The notes under the pieces are model-generated. The model was not told the origin of the DNA and did not search any database. It saw only the letters and a list, made by a program, of their open reading frames with translations. Shown here piece by piece: positions 35,722 to 44,370 of a DNA stretch of 64,000 nucleotides (positions are counted from its first letter, which is position 1; each line of letters begins with the position of its first letter). The position numbers and the translations under genes are program-made. Source of the DNA: Candidatus Kapaibacterium sp. (GTDB taxonomy: Bacteria > Bacteroidota > Ignavibacteria > Kapaibacteriales > UBA2268); contig CALBDO010000015.1 of assembly GCA_937927515.1 (NCBI GenBank), positions 1 to 64,000 on the forward strand. Reading direction: 5' to 3'.

Positions 35722-35877
35722 TTAACTAATCTTCTCCAAAATATTAAGCGAGTCGTTAATATTGATTTGTACCCAGGTAGTACCTCCATTGTCCATGCGG
35801 GGAATATCACCGCAATCCCATACAAAGTTGATATCTTCGTCTGAATGTAGAACCATTGAAAATGGAGGGTATACGTG
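35722..35877 (-). pseudogene. Fragment of an Asp-box/BNR-type protein
   Basis: On the minus strand an open frame of about 50 codons ends in TAA at 35722; it reads ...PPFSMVLHSDEDINFVWDCG and then DNGGTTWVQIN. The DNGGTTW segment is the Asp-box of BNR/Ycf48-type propellers, which are abundant in secreted proteins of this group. An in-frame stop lies just upstream and no ribosome site was seen. The remnant suggests a larger gene was once here. Family assignment rests on one motif. Confidence 0.4.
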
Positions 35878-36273
35878 TTAATTCAAGTTCATCGTAGAAA
35901 GATATCATTGGAAAATAAGTAAACTACATTAATTAAAAGTTTCCTTTGTCTAACAAATATTTTCATTGGTTAATCTTTGACCATGTAAAACTACAATAAT
36001 TATATTTGTAAGTTGCTGAGTAAAAGTATTTTAAGGCTTGAAATAGCAAAAATAGAAAATACAAAAGTTTTTAAATTCCCAGCAAGAGATTTAAAAGCTT
36101 TCTCAGCGTTTATTTTAGCTTGAATGCTCACTTGCGAATGAAAATTTGTATTCCCAAAGCAAAGTAAACATACTTAGTATTTTTGAGAATAGTTTCGTAA
36201 AATTCACAATCAAAAGGCACAAATATTTAAAAAAATAAATCGTTTGTTACACTTATTAAAACGGGTTCTGGAG
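35878..36273 (+). other. Gene-free AT-rich stretch before moxR
   Basis: About 395 bases with no supported gene, terminator or clear promoter. Together with the Asp-box fragment it forms the largest gene-poor gap in the window, consistent with decay of a former gene. Confidence 0.55.
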
Positions 36274-37260
36274 ATGGTTGATATCAGAGAATTAAACGAA
36301 AGGATTCAAAAAGAAAGTGCATTCATCGACCTTTTGCAGATTGAAATTGGCAAAGTTATAGTCGGGCAAAAGGGTATGGTCGAACGCTTGCTAATTGGAC
36401 TGCTTTGCAATGGACACATTCTTTTGGAAGGAGTACCTGGTCTTGCAAAAACACTTGCAATCAAAACATTAGCATCGACTATCAATGCTTCTTTTAGCAG
36501 AATACAATTTACTCCCGACCTTTTACCAGCCGATTTAGTTGGAACAATGATTTATAGCCAAAAAACTGAAAGTTTCGCTGTGAAAAAAGGTCCTATCTTT
36601 GCAAACTTTGTACTAGCCGATGAAATTAATCGAGCTCCAGCAAAAGTCCAAAGCGCCCTTCTCGAAGCAATGCAAGAGCGACAGGTGACAATTGGCGACC
36701 AAACTTTTACATTGCCCGACCCATTTTTAGTTCTTGCCACTCAAAACCCAATTGAACAGGAAGGTACCTATCCATTGCCCGAAGCACAAGTGGATAGATT
36801 CATGCTTAAAGTTGTAATTACGTACCCGAGCCGAGAGGAAGAACTCGCTATCGTGCGCGAAAATTTAGCCCAAGAATTCCCTAAACCAAATCCAGTTGTC
36901 AACCCAGATGATATAATACGAGCTCGTTCTTTAGTTAAAGAAGTATACATTGATGAAAAAATTGAAAATTACATCCTCGACATTGTATTTGCAACACGAA
37001 ATCCTGAGAAGTTTGGATTAGAGAAAATCAAGCCTTGGATAACCTATCCAGCCTCGCCACGCGCTTCAATTTACCTTGCCCATTCGGCAAAAGCATATGC
37101 CTTTATCAAAAGGCGCGGATATGTCGTCCCAGAGGATGTTCGCGCGTTATGCTTGGATGTACTACGCCATCGAATTGGATTGTCTTACGAAGCGGAGGCA
37201 GAAAACGTTTCCACAGAAGACATAATCAACGAAATTCTAAATAAGATTGAAGTTCCATAA
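36274..37260 (+). CDS. MoxR family AAA ATPase
   Basis: 328 residues from the ATG at 36274; an in-frame TTG 10 codons upstream is possible but adds residues untypical of MoxR. Walker A is EGVPGLAKT near residue 60, Walker B is FVLADEINRAP near residue 110, and sensor-type motifs are LATQNPIEQEGTYPLPEAQVDRF near residue 155. MoxR ATPases act as chaperones for von Willebrand factor proteins. The gene is first in a unit with a DUF58 protein, a BatD/DUF4381-like protein, BatA and Pth, matching the bat operon order. Confidence 0.94.
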   Translation: MVDIRELNERIQKESAFIDLLQIEIGKVIVGQKGMVERLLIGLLCNGHILLEGVPGLAKTLAIKTLASTINASFSRIQFTPDLLPADLVGTMIYSQKTESFAVKKGPIFANFVLADEINRAPAKVQSALLEAMQERQVTIGDQTFTLPDPFLVLATQNPIEQEGTYPLPEAQVDRFMLKVVITYPSREEELAIVRENLAQEFPKPNPVVNPDDIIRARSLVKEVYIDEKIENYILDIVFATRNPEKFGLEKIKPWITYPASPRASIYLAHSAKAYAFIKRRGYVVPEDVRALCLDVLRHRIGLSYEAEAENVSTEDIINEILNKIEVP

Positions 37261-37264
37261 TAAT

Positions 37265-38140
37265 ATGGAAACTGCAGAATTACTAAAAAAAGTTCGAAAA
37301 ATCGAAATTAAGACCAAAAAACTGTCCCAAAACATCTTCTCGGGGCAGTACCACAGTGTATTCAAAGGGCAGGGCATAGCGTTTAGCGAGGTCCGCGAAT
37401 ATCAAATTGGGGACGATGTTCGAATGATAGATTGGAATGTCACAGCAAGATTTAATCATCCTTTTGTTAAGGTCTTTGAGGAAGAACGAGAGCTAACACT
37501 TGTATTGCTTATTGATGTTAGTGGTTCTCAGTCTTTTGGCACAAAAGCTCAGTTTAAACGCGACCTAATAGCGGAAGTCTCTGCTATACTTTCATTTTCT
37601 GCACTTCAAAATAACGATAAAATAGGAGCAATACTTTTCTCCAACGACGTAGAATTGTATATACCCCCCAAAAAAGGACGAACACATATTTTACATATCA
37701 TTAGAGAGCTTCTCACCTACGAGCCAAGAGAAAAAACAACAAATCTTTCAAAAGCTTTAAAATTTGCCTTCAATACTATTAAGAAAAAAGCAATACTATT
37801 TATCATCTCGGACTTTTTAGATAGCAACTTTGAGGATGCTTTGAAAATTGTCGCAAAAAAACACGATACAATTGCTATACAGGTCTTCGACAGAAGGGAG
37901 GAAGAAATCTTACCTGTGGGTCTTCTTTATTTACAAGATTCTGAAACTGGTGTTACTTATTGGTACGATTCTAGTGATACCCAAACATTAAAAAACTACA
38001 AAATTTGGTGGCATTCCAAACAAATCCAGCTAAAAGAACTACTTAGCAAGTATAAAGTCGACCACATACAAATTCAAACTGGTGAATCCTACATAGAACC
38101 ATTAGTAGAATTCTTCCGTAGTCGTGGCAAAAGGTTGTAA
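37265..38140 (+). CDS. DUF58 family protein
   Basis: 291 residues from the ATG at 37265, 4 bases after the moxR stop. The DUF58 signature EVREYQIGDDVRMIDWNVTAR lies near residues 44-64, followed by a von Willebrand-type fold with the MIDAS-like LIDVSGS motif near residue 85. The MIDAS Ser-x-Ser is present, so metal binding is plausible. DUF58 proteins sit between MoxR and the VWA proteins in these operons and are probably cytoplasmic partners of MoxR. A second DUF58 protein is encoded downstream of serS in this window. Confidence 0.92.
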   Translation: METAELLKKVRKIEIKTKKLSQNIFSGQYHSVFKGQGIAFSEVREYQIGDDVRMIDWNVTARFNHPFVKVFEEERELTLVLLIDVSGSQSFGTKAQFKRDLIAEVSAILSFSALQNNDKIGAILFSNDVELYIPPKKGRTHILHIIRELLTYEPREKTTNLSKALKFAFNTIKKKAILFIISDFLDSNFEDALKIVAKKHDTIAIQVFDRREEEILPVGLLYLQDSETGVTYWYDSSDTQTLKNYKIWWHSKQIQLKELLSKYKVDHIQIQTGESYIEPLVEFFRSRGKRL

Positions 38141-38142
38141 AA

Positions 38143-39105
38143 ATGAAATTCTTCAAAATTCTTACATTGCTTTTAGTCTCTATATCATCTTTTGGTAGCT
38201 ACCTTTTTAAATCTTTCGCTCAAGAGGTCGAAGTCAAAGCCAAAGTCGACACAAACAACATTTTGATTGGCGACCAAATCAATCTTGAGCTTTACGTAAA
38301 ATCAAAGCCACCGACCGAGATTATTTTACCAGTTTTTCAAGACTCATTAGGCAAGTTTGAAATAGTAGCTTTGGATGTTATCGACACCCAAAAGACAAAA
38401 GATGTATTAATCTTAAAACGCAATATAAAGTTAACAATTTTTGATAGCGGCTATTACTTTATTCCATCTATTTCTGTTCTGTACTTAAAAACATCCGTTA
38501 ATCAGTACTCGACTGTTCAAACAGACTCGCTCGCAATTTACGTTCGTGGGATAGAAGTTGACACAACAAAAGATATAAAGGATATTAAAGGAATCATAGA
38601 AGTACCTTATACAATTTGGGATTACATTCCCTACATACTCTGGGTGTTTGGCATAATTTTGATTTTGGGATTTATCTACTATTTATTAAGAAAACGGAAA
38701 CAAATCAAAGAAGTAATAGCCGAAGAAATAAAATTACCACCTCATGTTATTGCATTGAAAGAACTCAAGCAACTCGACTCCGAAAAACTATGGCAAAAGG
38801 GTGAAGTTAAACAATTTCATACACGACTGACAGAAATAATTAGAAAATACATTGAAAGAAGATTTTCGATACCAGCTTTAGAGATGATTAGTTCTGAAAT
38901 AATCCATAACTTATATGGATTGGACAATATGGATAGAGAGCTTGTGAAGAAATTGGCGCGTTCTTTCGAAATTTCAGACTTGGTGAAATTTGCAAAGTTT
39001 CTGCCTCTACCCGATGAAAATACCTTTTGCCTGCAAGTTGCATTTGAATTTGTAGAAAAAACCAAACCGCTTGATAATGTTTCACAAAATTCAAATGCAA
39101 AATGA
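38143..39105 (+). CDS. Exported BatD/DUF4381-like membrane protein
   Basis: 320 residues. The signal peptide ends near residue 26 (KSFA) with Gln27 next. Residues 27-150 form one beta-sandwich domain starting VDTNNILIGDQINLELYV, like a single BatD repeat. A membrane helix is at about 163-182 (YILWVFGIILILGFIYYLL) and the cytoplasmic C-terminus is helical (HVIALKELKQLDSEKLW, then FHTRLTEIIRKYIERRF), as in DUF4381. It looks like a shortened BatD that takes the BatD place in the moxR unit, while a full BatD is encoded at 23.5 kb. Its stop overlaps the batA start by 4 bases. Confidence 0.82.
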   Translation: MKFFKILTLLLVSISSFGSYLFKSFAQEVEVKAKVDTNNILIGDQINLELYVKSKPPTEIILPVFQDSLGKFEIVALDVIDTQKTKDVLILKRNIKLTIFDSGYYFIPSISVLYLKTSVNQYSTVQTDSLAIYVRGIEVDTTKDIKDIKGIIEVPYTIWDYIPYILWVFGIILILGFIYYLLRKRKQIKEVIAEEIKLPPHVIALKELKQLDSEKLWQKGEVKQFHTRLTEIIRKYIERRFSIPALEMISSEIIHNLYGLDNMDRELVKKLARSFEISDLVKFAKFLPLPDENTFCLQVAFEFVEKTKPLDNVSQNSNAK

Positions 39106-40100
39106 CATTGCTTGGTCTGCACTTCGCTAGTCCTATTTATCTTTGGTTATTATTACTAATTCCTTTGATAATAATATGGTATATTTTTTACAACAAAAAA
39201 ATATATGTGCCAATACGGTTTTCAACCCTCGAAGGTTTCCAGAGAACTGCACCAACTTTGAAAGTTAAATTACGGCATCTCCCCTTTTCCTTGCGAATTA
39301 TAGCACTAATTTTGTTCATCATTGGATTAGCTAGACCACAAACCTCGAGCAGTAGTAAAGAAATTGAAACCGAAGGAATAGATATTGTAATTTCCTTGGA
39401 TATCTCTGGTTCTATGCTCGCAGAGGATTTTAAACCAAATCGACTCGAAGCAGCAAAACGTATTACAGAAAAATTTATAGATGCTCGACAAAACGATAGA
39501 ATTGGTTTGGTAATTTTTAGCGCTAAAAGTTTTACACAATGCCCAATCACAATCGACCATGCTATATTAAAGAATTTGCTTAAACAAATCAAGTCTGGAT
39601 TAATCGAAGACGGTACTGCTATTGGAATGGGATTGGCTACTGCAGTAGATAGGTTAAAAGATAGCAAGGCAAAAAGCAGAGTCATTATACTCCTAACCGA
39701 TGGGATAAATAACACTGGCTTTATCTCGCCAATAACTGCGGCAGAATTAGCAAAAAACTTCAACATAAGAGTTTACACAATAGGTGTCGGAACAATTGGA
39801 AAGGCTCCATACCCATTTCAAACGCCATATGGAATACAGTATATGAATGTTGATGTAGAAATCGATGAGGCTCTACTAAAAGACATCGCTCGAACCACAG
39901 GCGGTAAATATTTTCGTGCTACAAACAATAAAGCACTCGAAACTATTTACAACGAAATCGATTCGATGGAGAAAACCAAAATTAAACAGACCGTTTTCCT
40001 TTCTTACACAGACCAATTCTTTATTTTCGTTCTTGTTGGTACTATTTTGATTGCAACTGAAATTATCATTCGATTAATTATTTTTAGAAAAATCCCGTGA
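39102..40100 (+). CDS. batA: BatA-type von Willebrand factor A membrane protein
   Basis: 332 residues. Two N-terminal membrane helices (about 10-30 and 62-80) precede a VWA domain at about 88-290 with a complete MIDAS: DISGSM near residue 100, Thr in EDGTAIG near residue 172 and the LLTDGINNTG strand near residue 200. A C-terminal helix at about 305-325 closes the protein. This is the BatA/BatB topology, with the VWA domain in the periplasm. Only one such protein is in this unit; batB is missing. Confidence 0.92.
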   Translation: MTLLGLHFASPIYLWLLLLIPLIIIWYIFYNKKIYVPIRFSTLEGFQRTAPTLKVKLRHLPFSLRIIALILFIIGLARPQTSSSSKEIETEGIDIVISLDISGSMLAEDFKPNRLEAAKRITEKFIDARQNDRIGLVIFSAKSFTQCPITIDHAILKNLLKQIKSGLIEDGTAIGMGLATAVDRLKDSKAKSRVIILLTDGINNTGFISPITAAELAKNFNIRVYTIGVGTIGKAPYPFQTPYGIQYMNVDVEIDEALLKDIARTTGGKYFRATNNKALETIYNEIDSMEKTKIKQTVFLSYTDQFFIFVLVGTILIATEIIIRLIIFRKIP

Positions 40101-40104
40101 CCTA

Positions 40105-40710
40105 ATGATAAAAAATGCAGATTTGCTCGTTGTAGGACTAGGTAATTATCCGGAGAATTATTTAGAAACAAGACACAACATCGGCTGGATGGTTGCAAGT
40201 ACTTTTGCACAAAAACACAAGGGAAATTTTATACCTCTTGCCCCGGAGTTTTACATTGCAAATGTGAAATTTGCTGGTAAAAATGTCTTGGTAATTTTGC
40301 CAAGAACTTATATGAACAATTCGGGTATTGCTGTAAAAGCCGCTTCACAGAGGTTTAAAATCCCAGTGGAAAACATTTTAATAATTTGCGATGAGTACAA
40401 TTTTCCTTTGGGCAAGATACATTTAAAGGATACGGGTGGCGATGGCGGACACAATGGCGTAGCATCAGTAATAGAGCAACTCGGTTCAAATAGTTTCCTT
40501 AGGTTGCGTTGTGGTATTGGCAGACATTTTGGCGAAAACGAACTTGTCGATTATGTTTTATCTCCCTTCGAACCAGATGAAATACCCCTGCGAGACGCAA
40601 TGATTAACCGAGCTGTGGAAGCAATAGAATATTTACTTTTAACTAACAAAAGTAGAGCAATGAGCGATATAAATTCTGAAAAACTTTGGAAAATACCACC
40701 ACAGAAATAA
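40105..40710 (+). CDS. pth: Peptidyl-tRNA hydrolase
   Basis: Frees tRNA from peptidyl-tRNA lost from stalled ribosomes. 201 residues with the conserved LVVGLGNYPENYLETRHNIGWM (residues 8-29) holding the catalytic His, YMNNSGIAV near residue 73, and DEYNFPLGKIHLKDTGGDGGHNG near residue 93 with the conserved Asp. The start lies 4 bases after the batA stop, so it is read with the bat-type operon although it has no known link to it. A hairpin terminator follows. Confidence 0.96.
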   Translation: MIKNADLLVVGLGNYPENYLETRHNIGWMVASTFAQKHKGNFIPLAPEFYIANVKFAGKNVLVILPRTYMNNSGIAVKAASQRFKIPVENILIICDEYNFPLGKIHLKDTGGDGGHNGVASVIEQLGSNSFLRLRCGIGRHFGENELVDYVLSPFEPDEIPLRDAMINRAVEAIEYLLLTNKSRAMSDINSEKLWKIPPQK

Positions 40711-40808
40711 AATCTCTCTACAAAAGATTTGAAATTAATGGAATAAGTCTCTAATAATTGCTTTTGGCAAATTAAGCAAGAGAAAATATAAAACATCTTT
40801 AATACAAT

Positions 40809-40839
40809 AAAGATAGGAGGTACATCCCCTATCTTTTTT
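40809..40839 (+). terminator. Terminator of the moxR-bat-pth unit
   Basis: AAAGATAGG (40809-40817) pairs with CCTATCTTT (40828-40836), followed by more T residues. It lies 99 bases after the pth stop, with no gene between. Confidence 0.8.
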
Positions 40840-40884
40840 AAATGTAAGCAAAGCAATATTTAGAAAGACGATTTCTTCTAGACA

Positions 40885-41439
40885 CTAACGAGGGTTATCA
40901 TCCTCAAAGTCATCTTTTCGCGGTGGTTTTCTTTGCTGACGTTCTGGGCCTGGAGAATCTTCTGGATTCTGCCAACCCCTTCCTTTCGCACGGTCGATTA
41001 TAGCCTTTTGCAATCGCTCTCGAAATCGATTTTCAAATATTACATATCGAGCAAATTGTTCTTCGTTTAGAACTGATTTTAATTCTTTCTGTTGTTCAAA
41101 CATTGTGTTTGCAAGCTCCTTTTGTAATTCTAATACCTTTTGGGTTTGTTTAGAAATTTCATCTTTAGATGAGTTTTTACGAACGAGATATTCCAAATCC
41201 AGAATTGCTTCGTCGAGTTTATCTTGTTTATCTCGGATAGCTTTTTCGGCCGAATTGTATTTTGCTAAGAATTTTTCAGAAGTTTTTTCATCAAGGTCGA
41301 GAACTTCGAGCAACTTAATTTTCTTGAACTCGGCAATTCGCTCTTTAGCTCGAAATGCTGGTTGCGAGTACACAACACTTGCAACGATGAAAAGTGCGAA
41401 TACTTTTAAAAATAAGTGTGCAAAATTAAAGTTCAACAT
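40885..41439 (-). CDS. Exported Spy/CpxP-like helical protein
   Basis: 184 residues with a signal peptide ending near residue 25 (VVYS) and Gln26 next. The mature part is nearly all helix: LLEVLDLDEKTSEKFLAKYN, a charged coiled segment and then LNEEQFARYVIFENRFRERLQ, which resembles the LTxxQ element of Spy/CpxP periplasmic chaperones. The C-terminal 30 residues are Pro, Arg and Asp rich and likely disordered. The start overlaps the end of the anti-sigma-like gene by 14 bases. In this place the protein may sense or buffer envelope stress for the upstream sigma factor. Confidence 0.7.
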   Translation of the reverse strand: MLNFNFAHLFLKVFALFIVASVVYSQPAFRAKERIAEFKKIKLLEVLDLDEKTSEKFLAKYNSAEKAIRDKQDKLDEAILDLEYLVRKNSSKDEISKQTQKVLELQKELANTMFEQQKELKSVLNEEQFARYVIFENRFRERLQKAIIDRAKGRGWQNPEDSPGPERQQRKPPRKDDFEDDNPR

Positions 41440-42121
41440 TTTTTAACTCCTCTATTATTTGTTGAAAATCAGTTTCGTCTAATTTTTCAAAGTTTTTAAA
41501 CAAATTATCATCGAAAGGAACGGTAAAAAACAAGTCGTTGACACTAATTAGGTCGACCAAACTCTCGTTAACAATGTCTTCGATGTTATCTGCTTCTGAA
41601 TAAAATGCGTTTAGGGAGAAATTATCTGCATATAGCGCAGGAAAGTCCGAGAGTTTTTCATCATCGAGTAGGGCTAAGCTATCTAAGCCATCCAATTGAG
41701 GAAAGATTGGCGGCACATTGTCTGCAACATTGTTTCTTGCAGTGGTTTTATCAATTACAGTCGTATCCTTGTTAATACGGGTGAAAATAATTGAAACAAT
41801 TAAGAGTACGACGCCCAATCCAGCAACTATAGAGACAAAAGCAGGCTTTGCAAGGAAGTTCAAGGGATTTGTTCTCTCATGATGAAGTCTTTGGGAAACC
41901 TTGACAGGTATGTATTTAGTTTTCTTATCAAGAAGCCTATCAATGTCCATATTTTGCAGACGATAGAAGACACTTCGCACGTTTTCGACCTCTTGAATAA
42001 GCTCGGGGTAATTTTGTATTGATTTCTCGAATAATTCATTTTCATGGGAATTTAGTCTGCCAAAAACATAATCTGGCAAAAGTTCTTCTAATTGTTTACG
42101 ATTTAAATTTTTTTGTTCCAT
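41426..42121 (-). CDS. Membrane anti-sigma factor-like protein
   Basis: 231 residues. The N-terminus (residues 5-60) is helical, beginning LNRKQLEELLPDYVFGRLN, which fits the cytoplasmic anti-sigma domain although there is no HxxxCxxC zinc motif. One membrane helix lies at about 93-112 (AFVSIVAGLGVVLLIVSIIF). The periplasmic tail is acidic and contains several Asp/Leu-rich segments. It begins 2 bases after the ECF sigma gene, the usual arrangement for a sigma and its membrane-bound inhibitor. The identification relies on context and topology more than on sequence. Confidence 0.72.
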   Translation of the reverse strand: MEQKNLNRKQLEELLPDYVFGRLNSHENELFEKSIQNYPELIQEVENVRSVFYRLQNMDIDRLLDKKTKYIPVKVSQRLHHERTNPLNFLAKPAFVSIVAGLGVVLLIVSIIFTRINKDTTVIDKTTARNNVADNVPPIFPQLDGLDSLALLDDEKLSDFPALYADNFSLNAFYSEADNIEDIVNESLVDLISVNDLFFTVPFDDNLFKNFEKLDETDFQQIIEELKNVEL

Positions 42122-42123
42122 AT

Positions 42124-42708
42124 TTATTCCTGCAAATATTGTTTCATTGCACTAGCGATTTTCCGAACAGCATGAAAGTAGTTTGCTTTCAATCCACCGA
42201 CAGAAGTACCGAGTAATTTTGAAATCTCCTCGAAACTCATATGTTCAAAATATCTTAGAGAAAAAACTTCTCGCTGTTTTTCAGGCAAATTTGCAACGAC
42301 TTGCAAAAATGTCTCTTCCATTTCCTTCTTTTCCAATTTATCATCCTGAGAGTAATCCGGTATATCAAATTCTGGGTCGTTATCCTCGCCTTTGCCACCC
42401 AATCGTATAAGAGCCAAAACTTTTTGCTTGCGTAACCAGTTTTTACTTTTATTCACTGCCACTCGATACAACCAAGTTTTTAAAGTACTTTCCTGACGAA
42501 AGTATTTCAATTTTTGCAAAACTTCTACAAAAACTTCTTGGGTTATATCTTCGGCATCATCATAGTTTTTTACATATCGAAAAGCCACAAGGAAGACAAA
42601 ATTCTTGTAGCGCCGGACAATTTCATTGACTGCTTGTTCGACATTACCTCTTGCGAATTCCTCTAAAATTTCCTTCTCATTTTGCAAGTTCAACGACAAA
42701 GTAACCAT
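42124..42708 (-). CDS. ECF-type RNA polymerase sigma factor
   Basis: 194 residues from the ATG at 42708; a TTG 13 codons upstream is less likely. Region 2 has FLVAFRYVKNYDDAEDITQEVFVEVLQKL near residues 41-69 and then STLKTWLYRVAVNKSKNWLR for promoter melting. Region 4 has LPEKQREVFSLRYFEHMSFEEISKLLGTSVGGLK near residues 141-174, the -35-binding helix-turn-helix. It begins a three-gene unit with the anti-sigma-like and Spy-like genes, so it probably runs an envelope stress response and may control its own unit. Confidence 0.94.
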   Translation of the reverse strand: MVTLSLNLQNEKEILEEFARGNVEQAVNEIVRRYKNFVFLVAFRYVKNYDDAEDITQEVFVEVLQKLKYFRQESTLKTWLYRVAVNKSKNWLRKQKVLALIRLGGKGEDNDPEFDIPDYSQDDKLEKKEMEETFLQVVANLPEKQREVFSLRYFEHMSFEEISKLLGTSVGGLKANYFHAVRKIASAMKQYLQE

Positions 42709-42792
42709 TTTACCGAAATTAATTAAGTAAATCCAATTTTTAGACAATAAAGTAATAAAAAAGTTTAATGAGCTGTAAATCTTTTGAATTGT

Positions 42793-42800
42793 TAATTTTG
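42793..42800 (+). promoter_or_regulatory. Bacteroidota -7-like element TAATTTTG
   Basis: TAATTTTG ends 10 bases before the first ATG of the membrane glycosyltransferase gene, implying a very short or absent leader. No TTG lies at the expected -33 distance. Confidence 0.5.
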
Positions 42801-42810
42801 TTTTTTTGAA

Positions 42811-44370
42811 ATGATGATAAAGTTTAGAGTTTTTTCATTTATTACATATCTATTACTTGTTCTTCCATTGTTCTTTTTGCCTATTGGTTTCGATTATTCA
42901 ATTTTCTACACTGGGGGGAAAATAATTGCAAACGGTGGGAGATTGTATATCGATTTCATCGATATTAAACCACCCTTAGTATTCTATACCTTTGCTTTGA
43001 TGCACATTATATTCAATGGCAATTTTCTCTTCTATCAATTTTTCAACGTACTGCTTGTTTTAATTACCGCAGTTGGAATTTTTGAATCCACTTTTATTGC
43101 TTTTAGAAATAAATGGATAAGTTTTTTAGCCCCAATTCCTTTTATCCTGTTTTTACTTTCTTTCAATTACAACTATATTTTCCAGTTGGAGCTTGTTTTT
43201 GTGTGCATTTTTTCTTTAGCCTCTTTGATTTTATTTACAAGAACTCCATCTACTTTGTCTGCTTTTATCCTTGGTATTCTCTCTGGAATAGCATTTAGTA
43301 TAAAGTACCCTTTTGGAATAATTATTTTCCCAATTTTGATTTTTTGGTATTCAAACCACTTTTATACAAATCGAAAGAAATTATTGTTTGTATTTTTTCT
43401 TGGCTTTCTTGCTATTGCAATTATACCGTTTGTAATTCTTTTCATACAAAATAAAACTTTTCGAAACTTAAAATATATTTTTGACTTTATTTATTATTAT
43501 CAATCTACTACCTCTTTAAACTTAAAATCTTTCAAAAGAATAACCGAGAATTTAACTCTCACATTTGGAGTATTTTATTCTCTATTTTTCATAATCCCAT
43601 TATTTTACAGTATTTGGAAAGTGCTTCTTAATGCGAATGAAACTAAACGTGATGAAACCTACAAATATCATCAGTTCTTTCTTTCTAGTTTATTGTTCAT
43701 TTTTTTGTCCATTATTATTGAGCATCATTTTCTTAATTATCACTTCATAAGATTAGGAAGTTTACTATCCATCTACACAACAATAGGGATTTTAAATCTT
43801 TTCGTAGAGGGTAAAAAGTTGTCGCGCAAGTTTCTTTACATAATCATTCCAATTACCTTTTTTATGTTTATTTTTTTCTCTCCATTGCCTCGTTACATGA
43901 GAAATCTTATACCAGCCTTTTTACACATAAGAAACAAAGAAAAATATATAGACTACTTTGAAAATATATCATCTGCAAATACTTTGCTTAGACAACACAC
44001 GACTATAGCAAATTTCATAAACCAAGACCTGACCCAAAAAGATACTGTTGTAATAGTCGGCGGTGCTGCACAAATTTATACTTATCTCAAAGACTGTAAT
44101 TATTCTGCATTTCCGACATCTGTATTTGTTTTATCTAAATTTAAAAAGCCAAAGGAATGGGAGGAAAGGTTTCTAAAGGAACTTAATACTGCTCGTTATC
44201 TCATAATTCAAGATTTCGACCATACACACTTTTTCGGGGATGAAGTTTCATCTTGGGAGGCTTTTAACAAGAACGAAACATACAAAAAGATTCTCCAAAG
44301 TAGGTATGAATTGGTATTGAAAACGCATTCATTTTATGTATTTAAATCGAGAGGATGTGATGTATTTTGA
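42811..44370 (+). CDS. Integral membrane glycosyltransferase-like protein
   Basis: 519 residues with about ten to twelve membrane helices. The first periplasmic loop holds FIDIKPPLVFYTFALMHIIF near residues 50-69, which matches the D-x-KPP or HPPL motif of ArnT/PMT-type (GT39/GT83) lipid-linked sugar transferases, including the conserved Asp. The C-terminal 130 residues form a soluble domain beginning near residue 385. Such enzymes add sugars from polyprenyl phosphates to envelope targets. The substrate is unknown. Two ATG codons start the gene; the first is used here. Its 3' end overlaps the next gene by 11 bases. Confidence 0.75.
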   Translation: MMIKFRVFSFITYLLLVLPLFFLPIGFDYSIFYTGGKIIANGGRLYIDFIDIKPPLVFYTFALMHIIFNGNFLFYQFFNVLLVLITAVGIFESTFIAFRNKWISFLAPIPFILFLLSFNYNYIFQLELVFVCIFSLASLILFTRTPSTLSAFILGILSGIAFSIKYPFGIIIFPILIFWYSNHFYTNRKKLLFVFFLGFLAIAIIPFVILFIQNKTFRNLKYIFDFIYYYQSTTSLNLKSFKRITENLTLTFGVFYSLFFIIPLFYSIWKVLLNANETKRDETYKYHQFFLSSLLFIFLSIIIEHHFLNYHFIRLGSLLSIYTTIGILNLFVEGKKLSRKFLYIIIPITFFMFIFFSPLPRYMRNLIPAFLHIRNKEKYIDYFENISSANTLLRQHTTIANFINQDLTQKDTVVIVGGAAQIYTYLKDCNYSAFPTSVFVLSKFKKPKEWEERFLKELNTARYLIIQDFDHTHFFGDEVSSWEAFNKNETYKKILQSRYELVLKTHSFYVFKSRGCDVF

